Part shown: positions 7,128 through 15,365 of the stretch, in pieces
Layout of the letters: every line of letters begins with the position of its first letter
Numbering within the stretch: the first letter of the stretch is position 1
NCBI GenBank assembly: GCA_947175425.1
Contig: CAMWMR010000024.1
Coordinates: 1-36,406 of the forward strand
DNA: 36,406 nt
Reading direction: 5' to 3'
Origin: an uncultured Porphyromonadaceae bacterium
GTDB taxonomy: Bacteria > Bacteroidota > Bacteroidia > Bacteroidales > Muribaculaceae
Notes under the pieces: model-generated
What the model was told of the DNA's origin: nothing
Database searches by the model: none
Seen by the model: the letters and a program-made list of their open reading frames with translations, nothing else
Translations under genes and position numbers: made by a program

Positions 7128-7151
7128 ACACAGGTTTTTTACTATGCGCCC
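7128..7151 (-). repeat. Right terminal inverted repeat (ISAon1-type end)
   Basis: Perfect inverted match to 149-172. It lies 43 bp upstream of the N-region protein start, as expected for the 5' end of the element. A6 follows outside at 7152-7157. Confidence 0.85.
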
Positions 7152-7194
7152 AAAAAATTTTATGTTAATCGTACAGTAATTCAAATCAAAGTGC

Positions 7195-7202
7195 TATATT
7201 TG
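7195..7202 (+). promoter_or_regulatory. -7 element for the rloAB pair
   Basis: TATATTTG fits the -7 consensus, 28 bases before the ATG at 7231. No clear TTTG is found at the -33 position. Confidence 0.5.
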
Positions 7203-7230
7203 CAAAATAATTTCAAAAACCACGCTTAAA

Positions 7231-8385
7231 ATGATATTAGAAATCGCTCTCACCAACTTTTTTTCGATACATGAGAAAATAACTTTGGATTTACAAGCTG
7301 CCAACATCCAGACAAAGGAGGCGCGGGCTCTTGCCGATAATACATTTGCTATCGGCAACGAAAGACTGCTCAAAACCGTAGCCATCTATGGTGCAAACGC
7401 CTCAGGCAAGAGTAACATAATTAAGGCGGTAAAAGCTGCGGTTGACATGATACTCAACTCACACAATTATAATGAGGGAGACAGTTTCGGCTTCAAGCCG
7501 TTCAAGTTCGGTGATAAAAACGCTCCGAGTGAATTCTATATCCGTTTCATTATTGACAGCATAGAGCATGAATATTCATTCACCTGTACACGGAACGAAA
7601 TAATAACGGAAAGTCTATATTACTATCCCAAGGGCAGACGTGCGTTAATATTCTCTCGTGATGAGCGTATATCCGGCGGAAAGAAAGATAAATATGAATT
7701 CACCAACGTGATACGTCGTCCAATGGATGTTGCCTCCAACACGTCTCGCAAAACACTGTTCATATCCCGTGCAAGCCAAATGGACAGGGAAAAGGCCAAG
7801 GAGGTATACAGGTGGTTCAACGAACAGTTGGTATTCAGTTATCGCGGCAGAACAACCGTATCTATCGACCGCTTTCTCGGCGACAACAAAGATGCCGTTC
7901 TACGAGTGCTTAAAGCCGCCGACAGCGATATTGTTGAGTTTACATATAAAGACGGCGAACTAACCACATTCCACCGTCGCAATCCGGCTTTGCCTTTTGA
8001 CTTCAACACCGAGGAGTCGGAGGGTACTAAAATTCTGTTCAAAATAATGTTGACGGTAATGGATGTGGTGCGTAACAACAAAGTTATGTTTCTCGACGAA
8101 GTGGAAACAAGCCTGCACACCCGCCTGGTGCAATACCTTATCAACCTGTTCCATTCAAGTAAATCGGCACAGTTGATATTCACAACGCACAATACTCACC
8201 TGCTTGATATGACACGCTTCCGCAAAGACCAGATTTTCTTTGTAAACAAGCGCGATGACAGCTCATCCGACCTTTATTCGCTGTTTGACTACAAAGATTT
8301 TCGTGAGAAAATGGATCTTGAAAAGGCATATCTTCAGGGGCGTTTTGACGCCGTGCCATATATCAACGAATTTGAGAACATCTGA
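7231..8385 (+). CDS. RloA-like AAA-family ATPase (abortive-infection type)
   Basis: 384 residues of an SMC/ABC-like AAA_15/AAA_21 ATPase. The N-terminus MILEIALTNFFSIHEKITLD is the usual opening strand of the family. Walker A is GANASGKS (residues 54-61), Walker B VMFLDEVETSLH (about 285-296) and the histidine switch FTTHNTHLLDM (about 316). A short insertion between them replaces the long coiled coil of true SMC proteins. The next gene, two bases on, is a RloB-like TOPRIM protein, so the two should work as one unit. The same pairing is known for RloA/RloB genes in restriction loci and, to my knowledge, for the lactococcal AbiL system. A role in phage defence is inferred. Confidence 0.85.
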   Translation: MILEIALTNFFSIHEKITLDLQAANIQTKEARALADNTFAIGNERLLKTVAIYGANASGKSNIIKAVKAAVDMILNSHNYNEGDSFGFKPFKFGDKNAPSEFYIRFIIDSIEHEYSFTCTRNEIITESLYYYPKGRRALIFSRDERISGGKKDKYEFTNVIRRPMDVASNTSRKTLFISRASQMDREKAKEVYRWFNEQLVFSYRGRTTVSIDRFLGDNKDAVLRVLKAADSDIVEFTYKDGELTTFHRRNPALPFDFNTEESEGTKILFKIMLTVMDVVRNNKVMFLDEVETSLHTRLVQYLINLFHSSKSAQLIFTTHNTHLLDMTRFRKDQIFFVNKRDDSSSDLYSLFDYKDFREKMDLEKAYLQGRFDAVPYINEFENI

Positions 8386-8387
8386 CT

Positions 8388-8936
8388 ATGGCACGAAAAG
8401 TGAAACAAGCGCGAGGGAAAAAGATGAACCCTACTTTCTTTGTTTTCTGCGAAGGGAAAACTGAGGCGGCATACGTTGACTTGCTGCGTCGCAGTTTCCG
8501 GGTACCGGTTGAAATCATAGCGCGAGTAAGCGACTCCAACATTTCACAACCTTACATCGACCGATGTAAGCGCGAAAGATTTACAACGCAGGAAGATAAG
8601 ACTTTTTTGATGTTCGACCTTGATGTGCCGGGCATGATGGAACATTTGCGTAAAATTAAAGACGCGGTATTGCTACTCTCCAATCCCTGTATTGAATACT
8701 GGTTTGTCCTGCATTATAAAGATATCAATAAAGAAATGTCATCTGCCGAATGTCTTGCATTGCTTAAAGGCATAGATGCGGATTATAGGAAAGGTGCATT
8801 CTCAACGGTTATGAAAAAGATCTTGACAGATGCTATTGAGGACGCCGCAAAACGAGCCAAATCCAAAGAAGCGTACACTAATCCGTCATCTACAATTAAT
8901 CTACTTACCGACGAGCTTATTAAAGCCAAGAAATAG
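8388..8936 (+). CDS. RloB-like TOPRIM protein
   Basis: 182 residues with the RloB-like order. KKMNPTFFVFCEGKTEAAYV carries the TOPRIM glutamate (Glu22), FLMFDLDV the DxD pair (Asp77, Asp79), and SNPCIEYWFVLHY is the family signature between them and the C-terminal helices. TOPRIM proteins of this kind are thought to be nucleases released or activated by the ATPase partner upon phage infection. The gene follows the ATPase by two bases and is closed by the terminator at 8997-9060. The lysine-rich N-terminus (first 12 residues) may bind nucleic acid. Target and trigger cannot be told from sequence. Confidence 0.84.
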   Translation: MARKVKQARGKKMNPTFFVFCEGKTEAAYVDLLRRSFRVPVEIIARVSDSNISQPYIDRCKRERFTTQEDKTFLMFDLDVPGMMEHLRKIKDAVLLLSNPCIEYWFVLHYKDINKEMSSAECLALLKGIDADYRKGAFSTVMKKILTDAIEDAAKRAKSKEAYTNPSSTINLLTDELIKAKK

Positions 8937-8996
8937 AATCTATTATAACTCAAAACAATGTAACGCTCTTAACTACCGAAAATTAACGAATTATTA

Positions 8997-9060
8997 CCCT
9001 CTTTGCAAAGTATCCGTGGAAAAGTTGAAATGGCGGATGTGCGCAAAGAGGGCTTTTTTT
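8997..9060 (+). terminator. Terminator after rloAB, branched
   Basis: CCCTCTTTGC (8997-9006) pairs perfectly with GCAAAGAGGG (9043-9052), followed by a T run at 9054-9060. The 36-base loop can form an inner stem ATCCG/CGGAT, making the structure larger than a simple terminator. Confidence 0.82.
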
Positions 9061-9070
9061 ATAATTCCCT

Positions 9071-9088
9071 GCCACCCGCGAGGGCGCA
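9071..9088 (+). repeat. Direct repeat copy 2 (far side of the island)
   Basis: GCCACCCGCGAGGGCGCA, one mismatch to 125-142, same orientation, and again just after a terminator. Confidence 0.6.
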
Positions 9089-9138
9089 GTGCGTGCGACT
9101 CATGAATTTAACATTTCTATTAACGTTATTTAACTAAC

Positions 9139-9173
9139 GGGGGGGGTATTTCGGAGCCTATTCCTTAATTTTG
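9139..9173 (+). promoter_or_regulatory. Candidate promoter with a G8 tract
   Basis: A -7 element TAATTTTG lies at 9166-9173, 67 bases before the ATG at 9241. In place of a clear -33 TTTG, the upstream part carries eight consecutive G (9139-9146). Slippage in this tract could change promoter spacing. Confidence 0.45.
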
Positions 9174-9240
9174 TGGTTCATAAATGTTTATCCAATTATT
9201 CCACGATTATTATAAACCATTATCACACTAACCGCAAAGA

Positions 9241-11205
9241 ATGAACATCGCTAAACGTATTGTTTTATTCGGCGCTGCAATAGCTATATCGCTATGCGCG
9301 GCAGCCAATAATAACACCTATTATTCAAAGATGACAGTTACCGCCGAACCGACGGGACATGGAAAAGTATATGTGTCGACATCTTCGGGAGATACCCCTA
9401 ACTACAACTCCGAAACATCAACGGCATCAAACACATCAAGCTCAACCGGCAACCACACTTACTATCTCTATGCAAAAGCCGAACCCGGTTATCAGTTCAA
9501 AAACTGGACAACATCAACCGGTAGCCAGGTTGGAACAACCGAGAGTCTGACCCGAACGATTACAACAACCGATGATAATAAAAGCGAAGCCACTGCAGCA
9601 ACGGCAGAATACATTGCAAATTTTGTAGAACGTACACGAGCCATTGTTGCCATAACAGACAATGGAACTGTCACCGTAAGCCCAAAAGACAACAAAATAG
9701 GCGATGATGTAACCGTAACATTCGCTCCGCCAACATATGGAGGCACTGAATACGTTCCCGACCTTGCACTCGATTTTGACGGTTGCTACGACTCGGAGGG
9801 CAATTTAATATCCAAGGAACAGAGCTTTACGATTAAAGCCGAAAAAATGATGGATTTGACAGGCTCATTCAGCATGACTCCGCGTGTTACAAAAGAAAGG
9901 GGCTACTATCGTGTTCTCAGTTGCTACAATGCTCCGATACGTGTATCAGGAAATGCCACTATAAGTATTAGTGCAAGTTCAACGACTGCAGTATCGGTAC
10001 ACGCCGACATCACCAATATAAAGAATCCGTTAGGGCACTCGATTGGTCGTGACGACAGCAAGGCACTTAACCGCAACTTTTACGATGATCCCGCCGCTAT
10101 TTTATATATGGAAGGTACATTAAACTCAAGCAACAGCCAAACCTACAAAGTAGGGAACACTGTTCTGGATAAAGTATCCATGACAGCTCAGGGAATCTCT
10201 TTATTCGATGTTATAAAATTTACCGCGATTTTTAGCACTCCAACTGTATCCTTAAGATGGGCGGCTCAATCGGGACACTACAAACTTGTAGCCTCGATTG
10301 TAACTATAAAAACCCTTTGGGACAGCAACATCAATAAACATAACGACGTTGTCAAAATAGGGAAAGATACATCCGACGACTTTAACTCGAACTGTACCCT
10401 CCAGCCTATTGATGAAGAAAATGCCGACCGTTTTTGGTTCGGCGCCTGCCCTACGGAGAAAATGTACTACGACGGAGGTTACTGGACATCCATGTACGCC
10501 TCGTTCCCCTTTGAATGCTATGAGCCCGACGGTGTGGAAGCATATATTATAAATGAGTTCAAAACCGACGGCGAGGAAAACCTGCTTGTGCTCTCGCGCA
10601 TTGAAAACGGCATTGTACCTGCCGCTACACCCGTGTTGCTCAAATGCCGCCAATGGACCGACACATCGGAGTTCTTCGATCTTACCAAAAAGAAACCTCT
10701 CGCGCCGCAGAACCGCCTCATTCCCCTCTTTCCCGATGACGAACGCATCGACGCCACTGTCGCCGAGGGCAACCTGCTCAGCGGAACCTACAATCTGCTC
10801 AACGGAGTTCCCGCACCTGACTGGACTGATGTCGAGAATTATATGCCCGACAAATACGACGCCTCCAAGCACCGCATTTTCAGTGTGAATGCCGAAGGCC
10901 GCGTAGGTTTCTACAAGCAGCCGGCCGGCTATAAATTCTGGATTGAGAATCCCGATGAGGTTACCGAAATGTCGCTGCGTCCCAACCGCGCCTATCTTGA
11001 TTTGAGCAAGCTTCCCTCGGCTTCGCTGCAAGGTGCGCCGTTCCGCATTATAAACGAGAACGAAGCCGCAGGTATCGACAATATAGTTGTAAAACCCGAA
11101 GCTCCGGTTCGCGAGGGTATTTACGACCTCTACGGCCGCCGCGTGGAACACATGGTTCCGGGCAACATCTACATAGTAAACGGCGTAAAGACTATTGCAC
11201 GTTAA
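9241..11205 (+). CDS. Secreted repeat-containing protein, unknown function
   Basis: 654 residues with a signal peptide (MNIAKRIVLFGAAIAISLCA, cleaved near AANNN). Residues about 30-110 resemble an InlB B-type (Bacteroides-Listeria) repeat: VTAEPTGHGKVYVS, YAKAEPGYQFKNWTTSTG. A second divergent unit follows (IVAITDNGTVTVSPKDNKIG). The large middle part has no domain I recognise. The C-terminus, GIYDLYGRRVEHMVPGNIYI then VNGVKTIAR, is the short end module common on secreted Bacteroidales proteins (type IX sorting-like in shape, although such proteins also occur in species without that system). The start is the first ATG after the predicted promoter. A bidirectional terminator follows. Its location is likely the cell surface or periplasm. 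Confidence 0.78.
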   Translation: MNIAKRIVLFGAAIAISLCAAANNNTYYSKMTVTAEPTGHGKVYVSTSSGDTPNYNSETSTASNTSSSTGNHTYYLYAKAEPGYQFKNWTTSTGSQVGTTESLTRTITTTDDNKSEATAATAEYIANFVERTRAIVAITDNGTVTVSPKDNKIGDDVTVTFAPPTYGGTEYVPDLALDFDGCYDSEGNLISKEQSFTIKAEKMMDLTGSFSMTPRVTKERGYYRVLSCYNAPIRVSGNATISISASSTTAVSVHADITNIKNPLGHSIGRDDSKALNRNFYDDPAAILYMEGTLNSSNSQTYKVGNTVLDKVSMTAQGISLFDVIKFTAIFSTPTVSLRWAAQSGHYKLVASIVTIKTLWDSNINKHNDVVKIGKDTSDDFNSNCTLQPIDEENADRFWFGACPTEKMYYDGGYWTSMYASFPFECYEPDGVEAYIINEFKTDGEENLLVLSRIENGIVPAATPVLLKCRQWTDTSEFFDLTKKKPLAPQNRLIPLFPDDERIDATVAEGNLLSGTYNLLNGVPAPDWTDVENYMPDKYDASKHRIFSVNAEGRVGFYKQPAGYKFWIENPDEVTEMSLRPNRAYLDLSKLPSASLQGAPFRIINENEAAGIDNIVVKPEAPVREGIYDLYGRRVEHMVPGNIYIVNGVKTIAR

Positions 11206-11222
11206 CTTTAATCATTGACCCT

Positions 11223-11253
11223 AAAAAAAAGCAGGCCGAAGCCTGCTTTTTTT
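11223..11253. terminator. Bidirectional terminator between the secreted protein and gdhA
   Basis: GCAGGC-CGAA-GCCTGC (11231-11246), flanked by A8 on one side and T7 on the other, serves both convergent genes. Confidence 0.88.
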
Positions 11254-11271
11254 ATGGTTAATGAGGGAGGT

Positions 11272-12609
11272 TTAGCAAACGCCGAGACCCATCATTGCGT
11301 TGGCAACTTTCATGAAGCCGGCAATGTTGGCGCCTTTCATGTAGTTGATGTAACCGTCGTTTTCAACACCGTAGCGGAGGCACTGTTCGTGGATGTCGGT
11401 CATGATTGTGTGGAGTTTTTCGTCCACTTCTTCGGCAGTCCACTGGAGGTGCATTGCGTTCTGGCTCATTTCGAGGCCGGAAGTTGCAACGCCGCCTGCG
11501 TTAACGGCTTTACCGGGAGCATATACTGTGCGCGATTCGATGAAAGTGTCGATAGCTTCGGGAGTACATCCCATGTTGGAAACTTCGGCAACCATTTCGA
11601 CGCCGTTTGCAACGAGAGCTTTTGCATCGTCGCCGTTAAGCTCGTTCTGAGTGGCGCAGGGAAGAGCAATGTCCACTTTCTGTTCCCAGGGTTTGCGACC
11701 TGCATGGAAAACGGAGCCGGGGAATTTTTCGGCGTAAGGAGCAACAATGTCGTTGCCGCTTGCGCGGAGCTCGAGCATGTAGTCGATTTTTTCCATATCG
11801 AGACCGGCTTCATCGTAGATGTATCCGTCGGGACCGGAAATTGTAACAACTTTAGCACCGAGTTCGGTAGCTTTGAGAGCGGCGCCCCAGGCCACGTTGC
11901 CGAAACCGGAAATTGCAATTGTTTTGCCTTTGATATCGTCGTTACGCTGTTTCAGCATATTCTGAACAAAGTAGAGCGCGCCGAAACCGGTAGCTTCGGG
12001 ACGGATACGGCTGCCGCCGAATTCCATTGCTTTACCGGTGAAAGTACCGTCGTGCTGATTAACGAGGCGCTTGTACATGCCGTACATGTAACCGACTTCG
12101 CGGCCGCCTACGCCGATATCGCCTGCGGGAACGTCGCGGTCGGGACCGAGGTTTTTCCATAGGCCGAGCATGAATGCCTGGCAGAAGCGCATGATTTCAC
12201 GGTCGCTCTTGCCGCGGGGCGAGAAGTCGCTGCCGCCTTTTGCGCCGCCCATGGGGAGTGTGGTGAGGGCGTTTTTGAAAGTTTGCTCGAAACCGAGGAA
12301 TTTAAGAATGGAAAGGTTAACGGAAGCATGGAAACGGATACCGCCTTTGTACGGGCCAATGGCATTGTTGAACTGAACGCGATAGCCGATGTTGTTTTGA
12401 ACTTCGCCCTTGTCGTCGATCCATGTTACACGGAAAGTAACAATACGGTCGGGCTCAACCATACGTTCTATAATTTTGTTGCGTTCGAATTCGGGGTGCT
12501 GATTGTAAACGTCTTCAACGCTCATAAGCACTTCCTTAACGGCCTGGAGATATTCCTTTTCGCCGGGGTGCTTGGCCTCCAGAGAAGCCATGATACTGTT
12601 AATATCCAT
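11272..12609 (-). CDS. gdhA: Glutamate dehydrogenase, NADP-type
   Basis: 445 residues, the normal length of hexameric bacterial glutamate dehydrogenase, which interconverts 2-oxoglutarate plus ammonia and glutamate. The substrate domain shows YRVQFNNAIGPYKGGIRFH, and LPMGGAKGGSDFSPRGKSD carries the catalytic lysine (Lys124) before PAGDIGVGGREVGYMYG. The nucleotide domain starts with AISGFGNVAWGAALKATELG. The GPDR..PAGD form fits the NADP or dual-specific enzymes of gut Bacteroides. It is a single-gene unit with its own promoter (12650-12682) and a shared terminator. This is the main ammonia-assimilating route in many Bacteroidales. Confidence 0.97.
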   Translation of the reverse strand: MDINSIMASLEAKHPGEKEYLQAVKEVLMSVEDVYNQHPEFERNKIIERMVEPDRIVTFRVTWIDDKGEVQNNIGYRVQFNNAIGPYKGGIRFHASVNLSILKFLGFEQTFKNALTTLPMGGAKGGSDFSPRGKSDREIMRFCQAFMLGLWKNLGPDRDVPAGDIGVGGREVGYMYGMYKRLVNQHDGTFTGKAMEFGGSRIRPEATGFGALYFVQNMLKQRNDDIKGKTIAISGFGNVAWGAALKATELGAKVVTISGPDGYIYDEAGLDMEKIDYMLELRASGNDIVAPYAEKFPGSVFHAGRKPWEQKVDIALPCATQNELNGDDAKALVANGVEMVAEVSNMGCTPEAIDTFIESRTVYAPGKAVNAGGVATSGLEMSQNAMHLQWTAEEVDEKLHTIMTDIHEQCLRYGVENDGYINYMKGANIAGFMKVANAMMGLGVC

Positions 12610-12649
12610 AATATTTAGTGTTAGTTATTTCACAGTTGTGTTAACTGCA

Positions 12650-12682
12650 CAAAGATAACAAGTTTATTTGGGATATTGCAAA
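12650..12682 (-). promoter_or_regulatory. gdhA promoter
   Basis: On the minus strand, TTTG (12679-12682), a 21-base spacer and TATCTTTG (12650-12657) match the Bacteroidetes promoter. Transcription should start near 12645, giving a leader of about 35 bases. Confidence 0.75.
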
Positions 12683-12930
12683 TTTTTTTGTCACTTATTT
12701 TTATATGTTTAAAAGCATATTTCCGACACTTTGCCAACAAAACACATCCGCTACCGTTCATTTCCATTCATTATTCCCGCGCAACAGTATTTTTGGAAAG
12801 GTTTTTAAAGATAATTGCCACCTTAAGATATTATTGGCCTTTGAACTTTTATATATAGTGCAATGTTCTAAGAATATCATTCACACGGCTTGCGAGCCTT
12901 GGTTATTTACAAACTTTTTTTAGACACATC
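12683..12930. other. Intergenic region between gdhA and the next secreted protein
   Basis: AT-rich, with no gene, RNA or terminator that I can support. A promoter for the gene at 12931 should lie here but no consensus -33/-7 pair is seen. Confidence 0.5.
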
Positions 12931-13872
12931 ATGCACAAATTTACCTGTCTGCTTTTTGCAACACTTCTTCTTCCGCTTCATTCTTTTGCACAAACAAGCG
13001 ACTCCAATATGGCCATAATACTTGTAGATGCTTCCGGGGAAGCGAATTTCGACGGAACCGATTATCCCGACAAAGTGACTATGACCGAGAATTCCGACGG
13101 AAGTTTCGCGGCGACCTCTGTAAAAATCGATAACGGATTCTATTTTCTGGGCTATTCCACAACAGCGGCTACAGGAACTCTGTACACTCTTTCTTCCTGG
13201 GCACAGAATCCGCCTGTCCAGTTAGGTCCCAACCCGCTAAGCATAACCACAAGCAGCGCAAAAAATTATGTTTCTATCACTGCAGGGACATACGACATTA
13301 CATTTATCCCCACTTCAGTTTCAGCAACAAGCCTGCGAATGTTTACTATTGTTCCATCGGGGGGCAGCGTTATAGAGCCCACATATATCTATCTTGCCCA
13401 AGGCACTTCGGCTTCGGCATGTACTCAAGTGAGCGGCGAATCGGGCATTTACACTGCTATGGCCGGTTATCCTGCCGGAGCATTTAAAATTTCCTATGAA
13501 CCTCGCAACGATTACGAACAGTTCATATACGGCCCCGTCGATGCCTCCGACGCAACAGTCACCGAAGGAAAAACAATTCCTTTACAGCGGGCTGTCAACA
13601 CCGACGTATCGTTCACTGTCCCCGATGAATACAAGGATCACATAATTACAATATCGCTCGTTCCCGGCAACGAATATATGCTCCTTGGCGAAGAAGTGCT
13701 CACCGGAGTGTCATCAACAGTGGACAATCATGTCGGAAACATCACCGTATACACCGCCTCCGGAATTGAAGTGGGAACAATGCAGGAAAGCGATATGCAA
13801 AATCTTCCCGGCAACCTCTACTTTGTGCGCCACAGCAACGGCACGGTTACAAAAACCGTAGTGCGCCGCTGA
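12931..13872 (+). CDS. Secreted protein, unknown function
   Basis: 313 residues with a clear signal peptide (MHKFTCLLFATLLLPLHSFA, cleaved before QTSDSN). The rest is beta-rich and low in charge, with many Ser/Thr/Ala, and I do not recognise a domain. The C-terminal part (VSSTVDNHVGNITVYTASGI to VTKTVVRR) has the same general shape as the end module of the protein at 9241: a GI.VYTASG strand, a loop ending NLPGNLYFVRHSNG and a basic tail. That suggests shared handling after export. It converges with the flippase gene, with only eight bases between the stops, so the two transcripts probably overlap. Confidence 0.7.
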   Translation: MHKFTCLLFATLLLPLHSFAQTSDSNMAIILVDASGEANFDGTDYPDKVTMTENSDGSFAATSVKIDNGFYFLGYSTTAATGTLYTLSSWAQNPPVQLGPNPLSITTSSAKNYVSITAGTYDITFIPTSVSATSLRMFTIVPSGGSVIEPTYIYLAQGTSASACTQVSGESGIYTAMAGYPAGAFKISYEPRNDYEQFIYGPVDASDATVTEGKTIPLQRAVNTDVSFTVPDEYKDHIITISLVPGNEYMLLGEEVLTGVSSTVDNHVGNITVYTASGIEVGTMQESDMQNLPGNLYFVRHSNGTVTKTVVRR

Positions 13873-13880
13873 GCAAAGGA

Positions 13881-15362
13881 TTACTGCGGAACTTTCCCGT
13901 AACGGAAATAAGCAAAAACTTCCCGCTGCAGAGTGGAGCCGAAAAAGCGGTTCCCGCCGATATAGAGACCGAGAGCCACAACAAGCTCCACAACAAGTTT
14001 CAGAGCCGACTGAGGCACAAGTGCTCCAACGGCAAGCATTACGGGTATAATAAGAAGCGTCTGGGCAAGGTAAGGCGACATGTCTCGCATGAACGACATG
14101 AGCGGCACCTTGGTCAGACGCACTGTTTCCCACAATGTGGCCACCCACGTAATAACTGAGGCGGCAAGCTGGCCGTAGAGCAATATTTCAAGCCCCCACA
14201 CGGGGTTGTCGGGCTGAGTAAGGTTAATAAAAGGCAGGCTCACCACAAGGGCAATAAGAGCAACCGTATCGCGCAACACTTCCAGTTTCAATATTGTTCC
14301 GCTGTGTCCAAGGGCAAGCAGGTAGTTGTTGTACAGGGAAACGAGCACCGTAAAGACGCCTCGGAACAGCAACAGCTGAAACAGAATTATGGACGGGTCC
14401 CATTTTGTGCCGAACAAGGTGTGGAACATGGGCGATGCAACGGCGGCAAGTCCAAGCAGAAACGGGAACAGAATGTAGGCGGTGAAACGGTTGGTTTTCG
14501 ACACCACGGCGGCAAAGCGCTCGGGCACATCCTGAACAGCCGAAAGAGCCGGCAGAAATGTGGATGTAAGCACCTGCGACACCGACGTTATTCCCATTTT
14601 GCTCCATTTGTCGCTCTGGGTGTAGTAGCCCAAGGCAACCAGTCCAACCCTATTGCCGATAAAGAAGCCGTAGATATTAAGGAACAAAGTGTTGAGAAAC
14701 GATGTGAACATCATTTTCAAACCTATACCGAAATAGGAGCGCAATACCGGCAGCGAAAATCTTGCCAGCGGACGCCAGCTCGACGATGTCCACAGAATCA
14801 TGGTTTTGCATGCTGCCAGAACTATTGCCTGCCACACAATGGCCCAGGCGCCGAAACCGGTGAGGGCAAGCACTATTCCCGTGACACCGCCCAATACCAG
14901 ACCGATGGTGTTGGACACGGCCACCATGCGCATCTGCATTCCTTTCATAAGCCGGTTGGTGTGGACAATGGCCGAGGCGTTAAGAATTATAACAAGGAAC
15001 TGGACTCGCGACAAGGGAATTATTCGCGCATCGTTCTGAAAACATTTTGCAATGAGCGGCGCCGCTACAAAAAGAACGGCATAAAGCAACACGGCCATTC
15101 CCATGTTGAACCACAGCACCGTGGAGTAATCGAGACGCGACGGTTTTTTACGCTGAAGCAATGCGTAGGAAAAGCCGCTGTCCACCATGAGCGAGGCAAA
15201 AGCCTGGAAAATGAGCATGGCGCCCACAAGGCCGAAATCCTCCTCCGAGAGAACACGGGCAAGCACAATACCGGTAACCGCATAGAGGCACTGGGAGGCC
15301 ACGCGGTCCACAATGTTCCACTTCAGCGAGTGGGCGGTACGGTTTTTGAGCGAGCGCGACAA
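13881..15362 (-). CDS. Lipopolysaccharide/polysaccharide flippase (MOP family, Wzx-like)
   Basis: 493 residues with about 12-14 membrane segments. The opening (RTAHSLKWNIVDRVASQCLY, then LARVLSEEDFGLVGAM) is typical of the WzxC/lipopolysaccharide biosynthesis exporter group of the MOP superfamily, which moves lipid-linked sugars across the inner membrane. GYYTQSDKWSKMG is also a recurrent motif of this group. The start is a TTG at 15360-15362: an AAGGAG sequence, which overlaps the last codons of the upstream gene, lies about six bases before it and there is no nearby ATG. The gene follows the GIN-domain gene by three bases. No sugar transferases are next to it, so the substrate is unknown. 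Confidence 0.86.
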   Translation of the reverse strand: MSRSLKNRTAHSLKWNIVDRVASQCLYAVTGIVLARVLSEEDFGLVGAMLIFQAFASLMVDSGFSYALLQRKKPSRLDYSTVLWFNMGMAVLLYAVLFVAAPLIAKCFQNDARIIPLSRVQFLVIILNASAIVHTNRLMKGMQMRMVAVSNTIGLVLGGVTGIVLALTGFGAWAIVWQAIVLAACKTMILWTSSSWRPLARFSLPVLRSYFGIGLKMMFTSFLNTLFLNIYGFFIGNRVGLVALGYYTQSDKWSKMGITSVSQVLTSTFLPALSAVQDVPERFAAVVSKTNRFTAYILFPFLLGLAAVASPMFHTLFGTKWDPSIILFQLLLFRGVFTVLVSLYNNYLLALGHSGTILKLEVLRDTVALIALVVSLPFINLTQPDNPVWGLEILLYGQLAASVITWVATLWETVRLTKVPLMSFMRDMSPYLAQTLLIIPVMLAVGALVPQSALKLVVELVVALGLYIGGNRFFGSTLQREVFAYFRYGKVPQ

Positions 15363-15365
15363 ATT

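Larger units (their letters stand above)
149..7151. mobile_element. 7.0-kb transposon-like structure with ISAon1-type ends
   Basis: The 24 bases at 149-172 are the exact reverse complement of 7128-7151, and both begin GGGCGCATAGT when read inward. Outside them lie A7 (142-148) on the left and A6 (7152-7157) on the right, which would fit an A-rich target duplication. Just inside the left end is the C-terminal end of an ISAon1-type transposase; inside the right end are its N-region protein and the transposase N-terminus, all on the minus strand. The middle of the transposase is absent and replaced by higBA, a TonB receptor and a regulator gene. An IS110 element is nested at about 5104-6683. It may be an IS that gained cargo, or a composite of two same-orientation copies that lost their inner ends. 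It carries no intact ISAon1 transposase, so it could move only in trans. Confidence 0.72.

Noticed and set aside
10252-11151. 299-codon minus-strand open frame
   Set aside because: Antisense to the secreted repeat protein; no promoter and no recognisable domain.
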